From Ligustrum vulgare (Eukaryota; Streptophyta; Magnoliopsida; Lamiales; Oleaceae): DNA of 64,000 bases. The stretch spans positions 24,112,852-24,176,851 of the forward strand of contig OY743171.1 in NCBI GenBank assembly GCA_963555705.1, in the 5' to 3' direction. Numbering within the stretch: the stretch's first letter is position 1; the number at the start of each line of letters is the position of its first letter. Shown one piece after another: positions 11,450 to 22,965 of this stretch. The notes under the pieces were generated by a model that saw only the letters and a list, made by a program, of their open reading frames with translations, did no database searches and was not told the origin of the DNA. Position numbers and translations under genes: made by a program.

Positions 11450-12374
11450 CTCTCTCTCTTGCATTCAATTCTACCAACTTACAAGAGCATTTAAGAGAGA
11501 AAATTACTGAGAAAATCATTGAGCTTACTTTGCTTTACATTCTATTTCATCTATTGCAAGGAATCTCTTGATTGTTCAAAACAATTTCATATCTTTATCA
11601 AGAATTCCATTTTGTAGAAAACGCAATACTCTTACTTCATTATTGATCATTGATTGAGTTCATATCACCAAACACTTATTGAAGTGTATATCTCTCTTCA
11701 TACTTAATTAAGTATTATTTGGAAAGAGAGATCATTGGTTGAAAAAAAACTTTGATTCAAGAAAAACTATCTCATATTCTTCTTCAAAGTTTTCATAAAC
11801 ACTTGAGCTTTAAATTATTTGCTATCTATTGAAGTGTTATCTTAAAACTCTCAAGATACTTGACTTGATCATATCATTTGTTAAGAGAGTTTATTCGATT
11901 GTAAAATTCTCATTTGTACTTTGTTTATGGTTTCGAGATCCTTGTGAAAACTCGATTGTAAAGGATAGGTGCTCATTGTTGTAAAGTCACCTAAGGATTC
12001 GATACTCCTTGTTATAAGTTATCAATACAGTGGATTTGGCCTTGCTCGTGACGGAGAGCTCGGTAACAGAGGACGTAGATCACGTTGGTTAATTGGACCT
12101 CCCTAAATCGCGTTTGCAATCTCTTACCCCTTTTACTTACATTGCACTTACTCTATTCTATCAATTTATATTATGCAACACTATATCTAAGTGCTATACT
12201 TGCTTTATCAATTAAGTTCATTCATTTATAGCACACTACATTGATAGTTAAGTTACTTGCAATACTAAGTGCTCATACTTATACCCATTGGTTTTTAAGT
12301 TTAAGATTATTTATCGAAAAAGTTTTATAAACCAATTCATCCCCCTCTTGGTTAGTTTATCTTAGGATAACAAT

Positions 12375-12386
12375 TGGTATCAAAGC
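12375..12386 (+). other. primer-binding site (initiator tRNA-Met type)
   Basis: TGGTATCAAAGC, two bases after the end of the 5' LTR. It matches the usual plant copia site TGGTATCAGAGC with one change. Confidence 0.9.
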
Positions 12387-12424
12387 TTAGGAACTCTTTC
12401 ATTTAGATTTTACTATCTAGAGTT

Positions 12425-14049
12425 ATGGCTAACCAAAATATTGAAGGTCATTCTACTAATCGTCCTCCATTGTTTGATGGTACTAATTATAATTATTGGA
12501 AAACTAGAATGATGATTTTTATTCAATCCATTGATTATAATATTTTGGATGTCATTGAATCCGGTCCTCATGAGCTTACTAAGGTTATTAAAGTTGATGG
12601 AAAATCGGATATAATTATTTCAAAACCTAAGGAAGAATATGATGAGGATGATAAGAAAAAATTGTCTTTAAATGCTAGAGCAAAAAATCTTCTCTATTGT
12701 GCACTCAGTATTAATGAATTTAATCGTATTAGCACATGTGATTCCACACACAATATTTGGCACGCTTTAGAAGTCACACACATGGGCACAAATAAAGTTA
12801 AAGAAACAAAAATAAATCTTTTGTATAAAAATTTTGAAAATTTCTTCATGAAACAAGATGAACCCATTGCTAGCATGATTACTAGATTTACCGATATTGT
12901 TAATGGTCTTAAGGGATTTGATCGAAAATTTTCTAATGGTGAACTTGTTAGCAAAATGCTTAGGTCTCTCTCGGAAGATTGGAGCTCATTGAGAATGTTG
13001 ATATAAAACACCCAAGATGTCAACACATATCCCTTGGAAGAGCTTTATGGAACATTGATGAAATATGAGCTAAATCATGCCGAGACAAAAGAAAAGTCTA
13101 GAAAAGCAAAAGAGGAAGAAATGAAGGATCCTCCTAGGAGACAAATTGCTTTAAAGTCATCAAATGTTGAAGAAGCCTCAAACTCTAACAAGAGCGATGA
13201 GGAACTCGATGATCTTGTTCTCCTAGTCAAGAAGTGGAAATCCTTTCGCAACAACCGTAGATTTCAAAAGAAATAAGACAAAGGTGAAGAGAAAAAGATT
13301 ATTTGCTATGATTGTGACAAACCCGGTCACAAAAGAACCAAATGTCCCAACAAGAGAAAATTCCTCAAAAAGAAAGCTCTACCAGCTACTTGGGATGATA
13401 GTGATGATGAGCAAGATGAAAGTGAAAGTCAAGATGAAGTTGCAAACATGTGCTTCATGGCCATTAAAGATGAGGTAAATACTAATGACATTCCCTCTTG
13501 TGATGAATTATCTACCTCATATGAAGAAATGATTGAAGTTTTTGAAAAACTTGCTCTTAAACATTCCACTCTTAAAAAGTAATACATTTTGTTGAAAAAT
13601 GAAGCCGAAAAGAATTTTGAAATACAAAAGGATATTGAAAAGAAGCATCTTGATCAAAGTGCTTTGAAAGTAGAAAACCTCTCCCTAAAAGAAAAAAAAA
13701 TTAGATTTAACACTCATTATTCACAAATTCACTCAAGGGAGGAAAAATCTTGAACTAATGCTTGGTAAACAACAATGTGTTTTTGATAAAGGAGGAATTG
13801 GATACAAACCATTTTTGAAACAAAAATCTACCAAAAATACTTTTGTTAAAGCTTCTACTTCTTATTCCTTTCATCAAAACATCAACTACTTGTAGCTTTT
13901 GTAATAGAAGTGGGCATGTAGCTTTTAATTGTTTAGTGAAAAAGAAACTTCACTTTGAAGAAAGACATAAGAGGGTTCAAGGAACTAACTATCAAGGACC
14001 CAAAATTATGTGGGTACCAAGAAGTCAAAAATTAAGTCATGTTTTGTAG
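12425..14049 (+). pseudogene. Sirevirus gag pseudogene with two zinc knuckles
   Basis: ATG at 12425 opens a gag body of the 'FDGTNYNYWKTRM' type. The frame stops at 13004 (TAA), again at 13274 (TAA) and at about 13580 (TAA), and shifts near 13695-13705 and again before 13890. Two CX2CX4HX4C knuckles are visible: CYDCDKPGHKRTKC at 13304-13345 and CSFCNRSGHVAFNC at 13891-13932. Between them lies a long charged, probably coiled-coil stretch, as in Sireviruses. The protein would form the particle shell and bind element RNA. It has at least three stops and two frameshifts, so it is inactive. Confidence 0.88.
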
Positions 14050-15888
14050 GTATCAACAAAAGTAAAAAGCAATTGGTTCTTGGATAGTGGTTGCTCAAAG
14101 CACATGACCGGAGATAAATCACTCTTATCAAGATTCAAAAGAAAGGATGGAGGTCATGTCACTTTTCGAGATAATGCTAAAGGAAAAATCATTGGCATTG
14201 GAAATATTGGTAATCATCTTTCTCCCTCTATTGAAAATGTTTTATTAGTAGATAACCTCAAACATAATTTGCTAAGTATTAGTCAATTATGTGATAAAGG
14301 TTATCACATTAAATTTGATTCTTCTAGATGTCTTATCAAAGATGCTACACCGAAAGAGGTATTGTTCATAGGAAGCCGAAGTAAAGATGTTTATATCATC
14401 AATATTGAATTTGAGAAAGAATTAAAATGTTTGTCAAGTTTTAAAGATGACACTTGGTTATGGCATAGAAGATTATGTCATGTTAGTATGGACCTTATTT
14501 CAAAAATATCCAAAAAATGTTTTGTCAAAGGCCTACCAAGTTTGAAATTTGAAAAGGATAAAATTTGTGATGCTTGTCAATTTGGAAAACAAACTAAAAG
14601 TTCTTTAAAAAATAAACAATTTTCTTTCACCATAAAACCATTACAACTTCTTCACATGGATCTCTTTGGACCATCTAAAACCGCAAGCTTAGGTGGTAAA
14701 CACTATGCTTTTGTCATTGGTGATGATTTATCAAGATTTACTTGGGTTTTATTTTTAAATTTGAAAAATGAAGCTTTAAATGCATTTAAACATTTTTGCA
14801 AAAAGGTTCAAAATGAAAAGGGATATTCTATTACAACTATAAGAAGTGACCATGGTGGAGAATTTGATAACATAGCTTTTGATGAATTTTGCAAGATAAA
14901 TGGGTATGAACATAATTTCTCGGCTCCTAGAACTCCTCAACAAAATGGTGTAGTAGAAAGGAAGAATCGCACATTACAAGAAATGGCTAGGACCATGCTA
15001 AATGAAAATAACTTACCAAAATATTTTTGGGCCGAAGCCGTTAACACTACTTGCTATATTATAAATAGAGTTTTAGTAAGTCGAAAGAAAACTAAAAGTC
15101 CTTATGAGCTTTGGAAAAATAGAATTCCTAATATTGGGTATTTTAAGGTTTTTGGTTGTAAATGCTTTGTTCTTAATACAAAAGAAAACTTGGGAAAATT
15201 TGATTCAAAATCCGATGTTGGAATTTTTCTTGGTTATTCATCCACTAGAAAAGCTTATAGAATTTTTAACAAAAGAACTCTAGTAGTGGAAGAATCCATA
15301 TATGTTACTTTTGATGAAACTAATTCTCTTGATCAAGAGAAAGGTGTTGATGTAGGTTTGGAAATTCCTTTTGAGGAAATGAATATTCAAGATCAAAGCA
15401 ATGAAATATCCAAAGACAATGAAGAAAAAAACTTGGAAGAACCAACTCCTCAACAAGAAGAAGGAACATCTTCCAAAAACTCAAGTGATCTAACACTTCC
15501 TACCGAATGGAGATTTGCTTCATCTCACCCAAAAGAGCTCATAATTGGTGATCCTTCGAAAGGGGTAAGTACTAGAAACTCTACTAACGGATTTTTAAAT
15601 ACTTGTGCCTTTATTTCTCAAATTGAACCAAAGAATTTCAAAGAAGCTGAGTTCGATGAGTTTTGGATTCTTGCAATGCAAGAAGAACTAAATCAATTTG
15701 AAAGAAATCATGTTTGGGATTTAGTTGATAGACCAAATGATCAAACTGTTATTGGTACAAAATGGGTTTTTCGAAACAAAAAGGATGAAAACGGTATAAT
15801 TGTGCGTAACAAGGCTAGATTAGTGGCCCAAGGTTACAATCAAGAAGAAGGCATTGACTTTGAAGAAAATTTTTGCACCGGTTGCTAG
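14050..15888 (+). pseudogene. Sirevirus protease, integrase and RT N-terminus
   Basis: A TAG at 14047-14049 separates it from gag. The long open frame starts with the protease site DSG at 14083-14091 (WFLDSGCSKHMTG). It continues with the GAG-pre-integrase zinc pattern (LWHRRLCH ... CDACQFGKQ) and the integrase core with D in HMDLFGP, D in SDHGGEF and E in GVVERKNR. After an acidic linker comes the start of RT (WVFRNKKDENGI, KARLVAQGYNQEEGIDFEE). A run of five T at about 15868-15873 appears to hold one base too many and shifts the frame out, ending it at 15888. About 600 codons are intact up to there. Confidence 0.9.
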
Positions 15889-16516
15889 ACTAGAATCCAT
15901 TCATATGCTTCTTGCCTTTGCTTGTCATAAAGGTTTTACTCTTTATCAAATGGATGTCAAAAGTGCATTTTCAAATGGTTTTATTCAAGAAGAAGTCTAT
16001 GTTGAACAACCTCCCGGTTTCAAAAATTATAAATTTCCGGATAATGTTTTTAAACTAAGAAATGCTCTATATGGTTTAAAACAAGCTCCTAGAGCTTGGT
16101 ATGAAAGATTGAGTAAATTTATTATTTCAATTGGCTTTCAAATGGGAAATGCGGATACTACACTTTTTATCAAAACCAAAAAGGAAGACATGATTGTTGT
16201 ACAAATTTATGTTGACGATATTATTTTTGGTGCAACTAATGTGTCTCTTTGTGAAGAATTTTCAAAATGTATGAGCAATGAATTTGAAATGAGCATGATG
16301 GGAGAGTTAAAATTCTTCCTCGAGCTTCAAATCAAACAAACTAGTGAAGGAATATTCATTAGTCAAACCAAGTACATTGTGGATATGCTCAAAAAGTTTG
16401 AGATGGAAAACTTGAAGCCAATGAATACTCCCATGAGTACTTCAATCAAATTGGACAAAGATGAGCAAGGCACTTCCATTGACATTACAAAATATCGAGG
16501 TCCCTTCTTTACTTAA
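15854..16516 (+). pseudogene. Sirevirus reverse transcriptase, palm region
   Basis: It continues RT in the shifted frame from FAPVARLESIHMLLAF. It has the QMDVKSAFSNG and LYGLKQAPRAWYE motifs and an intact catalytic YVDD at 16208-16219. The frame ends at 16516 just after KYRG because of a small deletion (about 8 bases relative to the usual KYRGMIGSLLYL join). RT copies genomic RNA into cDNA in the particle. The catalytic box is whole, but the chain is split from its N-terminus and RNase H domain. Confidence 0.9.
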
Positions 16517-17060
16517 CCTCAAGTAGACCCGATATTATGTTTAGTGTGTGCTTATGTGCTAGATTTTAATCCAATCCTAAAAAATCTCATCTAAGTGCCT
16601 TAAAAAAAGTATTTTTAGATATTTATGTGGCACTAGAACTTTGGGACTTTGGTATCCAAAAGGCACTCATATTGATCTTATAAATTATTAGGATGCCGAT
16701 TGGGCCGGATGCACAATTGATAGAAAAAGCACAAGTGGAACTTGTCACTTTCTAGGCTTTGCACTTGTATCATGGTTTAGCAAGAAACAAAATTCCGTTG
16801 CACTATCTACCGCCGAGGCCGAATATATCTCGACCGCTAGTTGTTGTGCTCAAGTTTTGTGGATGAAACAAACTCTTAATGATTATCATTTGAAATTTGA
16901 AAATGCTCCTATTATGTGTGATAACACTAGTGCTATTAATTTGTCAAAAAATCCCATCTTGCACTCTCGCACAAAGCATATTGAAATTTGACATCATTTT
17001 CTTAGAGATCATATGCAAAAAGGTGATATTTACTTAGAATTTGTTAGCACGAAATAGATT
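16517..17060 (+). pseudogene. Sirevirus RNase H pseudogene with deleted C-terminus
   Basis: In mixed frames one reads SSRPDIMFSVC, then DADWAGCTIDRKSTSGTCHF, VALSTAEAEYISTASC and SKNPILHSRTKHIEI, the standard copia RNase H signatures with their acidic residues. Stops occur near 16547 and 16991. After FVST the conserved tail that normally carries the 'LADIFTKPL' motif is missing. The text jumps straight to the RFSFIRRGLGII end, implying a short internal deletion near 17050. Confidence 0.85.
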
Positions 17061-17169
17061 CTCTTTTATTAGAAGAGGTTTAGGAATTATTGATGAAAGT
17101 GAAATATGTGGCTAAATGTGTAAATGTATTTATTTGATATTATATATGAACATGAGTGCATTCAAAAAA

Positions 17170-17320
17170 AAAAAAAAAAGGCATTTGAGGTTGACCAGAT
17201 ATCACCTTGAGGTCGACCGGTCATCATCTTGAGGTCGACCGATACTTGCTACCCGAAATTCCAGTGAGTTCAAGACACAACACTACAGTCGACCCCATAC
17301 GCAATCTGGTCGACCGCATA
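17170..17320 (+). repeat. second cluster of GGTCGACCG motifs, downstream of pol
   Basis: Five copies (one GTTGACC and one AGTCGACCC variant) lie at about 17190-17320, between pol and the third ORF. The motif is the one found upstream of the LTR TATA box. Confidence 0.7.
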
Positions 17321-17572
17321 GTCGGGCTAGGGCTTTTTTAAAAACAGATTTTTCCCCATTTCTTCGAACCCTAACCCATTTTTCGCACATCTATCTCTAA
17401 TTCTCTTCTCCTCTACTCCAATTTCGAAGTTTTCACTTCAATTCCCACTTACTTAACATCAAACCCATACTTCTCATTCCATATTTTCATCAAATTTCAA
17501 GTTCTTCATCTATACACTACCCATTTCGAAACTTTCCCCACAAATCCAGTTTTCCCCTTTTCCAAATCTTCC

Positions 17573-18745
17573 ATGGCTCCAAGAAAAAGGGTTAAACAAG
17601 TTTCACAACGTCCCCCTCCATATTCCAGTGATAGTGATGAAGATGTTGGTGAAGATCGCCTTAAAAAATGTCCCATCCTTATAGGTAAATCCGTTGATCT
17701 CTTTATTTTTACTTTAGAAGCTTCATCTTTTCATTTAGAGGAATATATTGAAAACATTGGTTGGACAAATATTGTAGCCATTCATGAAAAGGCCTATCCA
17801 AATCTCATTAGAGAATTCTATAAAAATCTTGTTCACACCCCTACTTCTATCTCTAGTAATGTTGAAGGGACTCGTGTTAGAATCACTAGAGAATTATTGC
17901 GTACTATTTTGAATTTGAATACTTTTGAGAATCTTATTTATGCACAAAATAGTGTTCCTCGTTGTGAAGGTTATACTCCCGCTATTGCATGTCATCGGGT
18001 CACGGGGAGGGAAATAAATCATCCCATGAAACTTAACACATATCACCTAACTCTCCCTTGTAAGCTCTTACATAAAACAATAGCCCACATTTTCGTCCCT
18101 CGGAAAGGTCATCTCGAAAATGTCACACATCTTGACCTATTTTTGCTTGATTCTTGTTTATCGGGTCGTAAAGTCGATTTCCCTCACATTGCCATTTAAC
18201 ACATGAATCATGTGAGCACTTCCACACAAATCCTAGGACTTCCATATGGTATGATCCTTACTAAAATATTTACTCATGTCAATATTCCTCTTGAGGGTGA
18301 GGCTTTCATTGAACAAAAATCGACCGATACCATCAATAAACACACGTTGAAGAAAATGAAAATTTTCAAGGAGCATGGTCAATGGGTTTGTCATACCCAA
18401 GGATTTGATGAGAATTCGGGGCCTTCAACACTTCCTATTGAAGATGAAGACGAAGCTCAAGGGAGTGATGGGGAGGAAGGAGCTCATGCCGTACCCCATC
18501 CACACATTCCTCAAAATGCTCCACCAACCGGTTGGGTGTTCACCGAGGAGCTCTACAATCAAACCAAAGGCCGCATTGATTCTCTCTCTACCACGATCGA
18601 AGGCATGGTCAATATGCAACACCACATGATGGACATGCAACAACAATTGTTGGAAAATCAAAACACAATCATGGAGACACTTGGGAACATTCAAGCTCGG
18701 TTCAATAACATGTTTCCTTTTCCACCACCTCCTCCAATGGAGTGA
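17573..18745 (+). pseudogene. third ORF (accessory 3' ORF) of the Sirevirus, one in-frame stop
   Basis: ATG at 17573 (context ttccATGGctcc) opens 208 codons to a single TAA at 18197. The same frame is open again from 18203 to 18745 (180 codons), so one substitution separates the halves. The first half is a mostly helical globular region (LEEYIENIGWTNIVAIHEKAY, VRITRELLRTILNL). It resembles the 'putative plant transposon protein' family found in many plant retroelements; that assignment is from memory. The second half is acidic, then a Gln/Met-rich probable coiled coil (MMDMQQQLLENQNTIMETLG), and ends in a Pro run. No signal peptide or membrane segment is evident, so calling it an envelope is not supported. 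Its position after pol is where Sireviruses carry an extra ORF. Confidence 0.75.
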
Positions 18746-18749
18746 CCAT

Positions 18750-19338
18750 CACTTATGCTTCTCTTGCTTCTTATCTATGGTAGTAAACTTATGATATTTT
18801 ACTTATGCTATCTACCACACTTCTTCTCCTTAGTTTAAGACCTATTATGATCTTGTGTTATGAGTATTTTGTGATTTATCAAATGATAATTCGTTGTTGG
18901 GATTGAGATATGCTATTGTGAATATGGTGCTAGTTAATGTTATGGTGAATATGGTGCTAGTTAATGTTATGATGAAATTGATGGGATAAAATTTATGGTC
19001 GGACATTACCCTTATGCGCTTGAAACATGAAGGGGGAATACTATTACATTCATGATATTCTATATTATGCTCATACTTAAGGGATATATACCACCTTTTT
19101 GCTTATGTCAAAAGGGGGAAACGATGTGATGATTTGTTGGCGTTTGATATGGATAAACTATATGTATAGAAATGAATTATATTATAATAGATTATGCAAC
19201 TATTTTACTTTGAAAGAATAATTATTAGATTGCAAAAAATAGGGGGAATATATATCAATTATTCTCATGTCTCTTTGCCTTCATTATATGATTTAATTGC
19301 CTATATTGATTTTATAAATCATCTTGTTTGTCATAATC
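18750..19338 (+). other. Sirevirus 3' non-coding region with repeated polypurine tracts
   Basis: No ORF. A 27-bp phrase is duplicated head to tail at 18918-18944 and 18945-18971. Purine tracts of the form aGGGGGAA(t/a) occur at 19031, 19111 and 19241 before the functional one at 19341. Multiple tracts upstream of the 3' LTR are typical of Sireviruses. Confidence 0.8.
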
Positions 19339-19352
19339 AAAAAGGGGGAAAT
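19339..19352 (+). other. polypurine tract of the Sirevirus
   Basis: AAAAAGGGGGAAAT abuts the TG of the 3' LTR; it would prime plus-strand DNA synthesis. Confidence 0.88.
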
Positions 19353-20796
19353 TGTTGACCTATGGTTAACTCTTAACCTTACTGTTTTGATAAATAACAA
19401 AAAAGATTATATTGTGTTATTAACAAGTGTGTTTCAAGTGTTTCATTTAATGATAATCTTCAAAGCATTCAAAGGACAAATCATCTCTCGAAGATAAAAG
19501 ATAAAAAACACAAGATGCGATAGTATGAAGATCGAGGAATGGAGTTTACAAAGAATTGAGATCTTACAAATTGCTTTTCAATGTTATGAGGTTAATGCAT
19601 CAATAGCTAGCAATGCATTTCATAAAACTCAAGAAACATCTTTTAAACCATTAAAATATCGTTTTCAAAATCAGCTTTGATCAAAAAACCTTGAAAAATC
19701 AAAATCTTGAAATCCTGATTTTTCAGGTCGACCGCAAATTCAATAGGTCGATCGCACTGCATATTTTTGAACTCAAACGACTATTTTCTTGCAACGGCTA
19801 TATTGAGGTTGACCGCATGGCTGAATATGTCGACCGCAAGAGTCATTTTATGCGAAATTTGCTCTATAAATAGCTCTCTCTCTTGCATTCAATTCTACCA
19901 ACTTACAAGAGCATTTAAGAGAGAAAATTACTGAGAAAATCATTGAGCTTACTTTGCTTTACATTCTATTTCATCTATTGCAAGGAATCTCTTGATTGTT
20001 CAAAACTATTTCATATCTTTATCAAGAATTCCATTTTGTAGAAAACTCAATACTCTTCATTATTGATCATTGATTGAGTTCATATCACCAAACACTTATT
20101 GAAGTGTATATCTCTCTTCAAACTTAACTAAGTATTATTTGGAAAGAGAGATCATTGGTTGAAAAAAAAACTTTGATTCAAGAAAAACTATCTCATATCC
20201 TTCTTCAAAGTTTTCATAAACACTTGAGCTTTAAATATTTGCTATCTATTGAAGTGTTATCTTAAAACTCTCAAGATACTTGACTTGATCATATCATTTG
20301 TTAAGAGAGTTTATTCGATTGTAAAATTCTCATTTGTACTTTGTTTATGGTTTCGAGATCCTTGTGAAAACTCGATTGTAAAGGATAGATGCTCCTTGTT
20401 GTAAAGTCACCTAAGGATTCGATACTCCTTGTTGTAAGTTATCAATATAGTGGATTTGGCCTTACTCGTGACGGAGAGCTCGGTAACGGAGGACGTAGAT
20501 CACGTTGGTTGATTGAACCTTCCTAAATCACGTTTGCAATCTCTTATCCCTTTTACTTACTTGCATTACACTTACTCTATTCTATCAATTTATATTGTGC
20601 AACACTATATCTAAGTGCTATACTTGCTTTATCAATTAAGTCCATACATTTACAGCACACTACATTGATAGTTAAGTTACTTGCAATACTAAGTGCTCAT
20701 ACTTATACACATTGATTTTTAAGTTTAAGATTATTTATCGAAAAAGTTTTATAAACCAATTCACCCCCCTCTTGGTTAGTTTATCTTGGGATAACA
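19353..20796 (+). repeat. 3' LTR of the Sirevirus-type element
   Basis: Starts TGTTGACC after the polypurine tract and ends ...ggataaca. It has the same palindromes and TATA box (19865-19873) as the 5' LTR. Length 1444 against about 1445 for the 5' copy. Confidence 0.93.
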
Positions 20797-21210
20797 ACCC
20801 CAACCCATCTCATCCTATTAGCAAAGTCACAGTTGGTCATACAGAGTCATGATTGTGTTACAATTAAAAATTTAGTTGTAAAATCCACCCAACACCAAAA
20901 TACATCACCCGCAAAGTCTCAATCGATCACACAAGGTCACAATTCAATCAGAAAAAGTCAATGTTCGATTACACCACCCACAAAGTCACAATCAGCACAA
21001 ACTTTGGTCAGAGTTACAAATATAGTCTAAATAAAAAATCTTTAGTTACATATTATTTATTGGTTACAACTTACTTTTTTTTTACACAATTAATCAACAT
21101 CTTGGTCACAAATACCTAATAATTGATCACATCTATAACGATAAAATTTTTTAACAATTTTTTTTGTCACTAATAAATATTTTGATCACAATTACCTAAT
21201 AATAATTGAT
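20797..21210. repeat. right flank of the Sirevirus target: 'caaagtcac..ggtcac' repeat and AT-rich tail
   Basis: Continues the repeat tract seen at 10560-10922 up to about 21010; then AT-rich sequence with 'ggtcacaattacctaataat' repeated near 21100 and 21185. No gene. Confidence 0.65.
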
Positions 21211-21482
21211 TATACTACCAAAATCAATTTGTGGATCAGAATTACTCAAAAGGGTCACAATCTCATCCACCAAATCCCACCCACCTGTAACCCCCCGTGA
21301 GTCCGTGACCTCAGCCCCCACCCTACACCAATCCACCACACTGTGTCTGCGCCTACGCCAACGCCAACGCCAACGCCACCGCCAACGACACCTCACAACC
21401 ACCACCGCTGCTGCCGCCAGCGGTAGTACCACAGCATCACCGCCAGCAGGTATAGCACCATGATCGCCGCACCACCAGCATC
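21211..21482. other. GC-rich non-coding tract, left flank of the Tnt1-like element
   Basis: It contains a (ccaacg)n-like hexamer run (about 21355-21385) and ccaccg-rich sequence. Opposite-strand open frames of about 80 codons overlap across it; they are low-complexity translations (Arg/Trp or Gln/Arg repeats) and are not supported as genes. Confidence 0.55.
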
Positions 21483-21487
21483 ACACC

Positions 21488-22007
21488 TGTGGAAAATAAA
21501 GACATTTTTGTTGAATTTGGTAAGCCACCATTAGCCAACAATTTAGTCTATGTTCACAGCTATTTGGTAAGCCACCATTAGCCTACAATCCTCATATGTT
21601 CACACCTATTTTATTCCTTCCATTTTTGATTTTTTGTCCAAACTTTCCCTATAAATAGAGGGCAAAATCTCAATGGAAAATGCACCAAGTAGAGAGGAAA
21701 ATAGAGAGTGAAAATAGTAGAGAGAAACATTTTTGAGTAGAGAGAAAATTAGAGAGAAATAAATTGTTTTCTCCTAAGTAATTTCCTACTTTGTTTTCTC
21801 CTATTACAAGAGAGGTTAAATATTGTTATCTCCTTGTATTTAGAGAGAAGGTTGTTGTAATTCTCCTACTATAGTGAAATCCTCCTATACTTGCCCGTGG
21901 ATGTAGCCATTATTGGTGAACCACGTAAATACTTGTGTTCCATTTTAACCGCAATTTCTCAATTCCACTATACTTGTTGACCAACGCGATCCGCGCCTTT
22001 CCTAACA
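21488..22007 (+). repeat. 5' LTR of the Tnt1-like element
   Basis: Starts TGTGGAAAAT, ends CCTAACA. A TATA box, TATAAATAG, is at 21650-21658, followed by a region rich in 'agagag(a)aa' phrases. Confidence 0.95.
21650..21658 (+). promoter_or_regulatory. TATA box of the Tnt1-like 5' LTR
   Basis: TATAAATAG in 'tttccctataaatagaggg'; the same box is at 24963-24971 in the 3' LTR. Confidence 0.8.
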
Positions 22008-22009
22008 AG

Positions 22010-22021
22010 TGGTATCAGAGC
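22010..22021 (+). other. primer-binding site of the Tnt1-like element
   Basis: TGGTATCAGAGC, complementary to the 3' end of initiator tRNA-Met, two bases after the LTR. Confidence 0.95.
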
Positions 22022-22165
22022 CTGGTTACATCTTTTGAAATTCTTAGTATGCTCTGTGGTTGCAGCTTTGTCTGATCTTCCACATCAGAAAAGATTTCTT
22101 GAGATTGTTTTGCGTAGGGTCGGTGTTCACTATCACTCGGTATTATTACCAAGTCGTGAACAAAA

Positions 22166-22558
22166 ATGGCAGCAAAGTATGAGGTTGAAAAGTTCAATGG
22201 GAACAATTTCTCGTTATGGAAAATGAGAATAAAAGCAGTTTTGAGAAAAGATAACTGTTTGGCGGCAATTGGAGAGAGGCCCGCGGATATCACTAACGAT
22301 GACAAGTGGAACGAGATGGATAGCAATGCAATTGCTAATCTGCACTTAGCACTTGCTGATGGAGTATTGTCAAGTGTGGCGGAAAAGAAAACAGCAAATG
22401 AGATATGGGACACCCTAACGAAGCTCTACGAGGCCAAATCATTACACAACAAAATTTTCCTAAAGAGACGGCTTTACACCCTTCGGATGATGGAGTCAAC
22501 TACAGTGACAGACCACATCAACACCCTCAACACTCTATTTTCAATGCCTTCTTTCTGA
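22166..22558 (+). pseudogene. copia gag, N-terminal 125 residues only
   Basis: ATG at 22166 follows the leader. The protein reads MAAKYEVEKFNGNNFSLWKM and continues through a normal Tnt1-type gag body (IWDTLTKLYEAKSLHNKIFL, TDHINTLNTLF). At 22541 the sequence enters the left arm of the inverted repeat, and the frame ends four codons later. The capsid C-terminal part and the zinc knuckle are lost. Because start and frame are intact, a roughly 130-residue truncated gag could still be translated. Confidence 0.85.
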
Positions 22559-22965
22559 GCATATCCCTTTACCACCAGTCTAGCATGATACCGCTCCACT
22601 TGGTCATTTCCATCACGTTTGATCTTGTAGACCCATTTATTTCCAATGGCTTTCCTTCCTTGTGGTAGCGAAACAAGATCCCATGTCTTGTTTTTATGAA
22701 GAGCCTCAATTTCTTCCTGCATAGCTTCCATCCACTGCGAAACTTCTTGGCTATTTAAAGCCTCATGGAAAGTTGATGGCTCTCCATCCTCCGTCAGTAG
22801 ACAGTATGCAACATTGCTCTCCATAATGTACTCAGAGTGCCAAGCTGGTTCTTTCCTCTCCCGAGTTGATCGTCTGATTTCAGGAACTGTAAACTCAGCT
22901 TGTTCTCCTTCTTCATGCTCCGGTGCTGCTTCAGAAGAATCCCGGACTTCTTGTTCTTCTCTATT
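22541..22965. repeat. left arm of a 425-bp inverted repeat
   Basis: Reverse complement of 22990-23414, apparently perfect by eye over all stretches compared. The arm begins exactly where normal gag sequence stops. It carries an antisense copy of the linker and N-terminal RT region. Confidence 0.95.

Larger units (their letters stand above)
10928..12372 (+). repeat. 5' LTR of the Sirevirus-type element
   Basis: It ends in ...ggataaca directly before the primer-binding site and matches 19353-20796 almost base for base apart from scattered substitutions and small indels. It contains the palindrome cluster at 11301-11413 and a TATA box at 11441. Confidence 0.93.
10928..20796 (+). mobile_element. 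full-length Sirevirus-type (SIRE/Maximus) Ty1/copia retrotransposon, degenerate
   Basis: Two 1.44-kb LTRs in direct orientation flank a tRNA-Met-type primer site, gag, protease, integrase, RT, RNase H, an extra ORF and a polypurine tract. The flanking 5-mers are accct (10923-10927) and acccc (20797-20801), a 4/5 target duplication. The first bases of the 5' LTR differ from the 3' LTR (ATTGACC against TGTTGACC). Long LTRs, two zinc knuckles, a 3' ORF after pol, repeated GGGGGAA tracts and LTR palindromes are Sirevirus hallmarks. Several stops, frameshifts and two internal deletions in pol make this copy non-autonomous, although the LTRs differ by only a few percent by eye. Confidence 0.92.

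Noticed and set aside
17573..18745. Envelope glycoprotein of an endogenous retrovirus
   Set aside because: No signal peptide, no transmembrane helix and no fusion-peptide-like segment could be seen; only position suggests it.
21196..21463. Overlapping opposite-strand proteins rich in Arg/Trp or Gln/Arg
   Set aside because: Low-complexity translations of a hexamer repeat tract.
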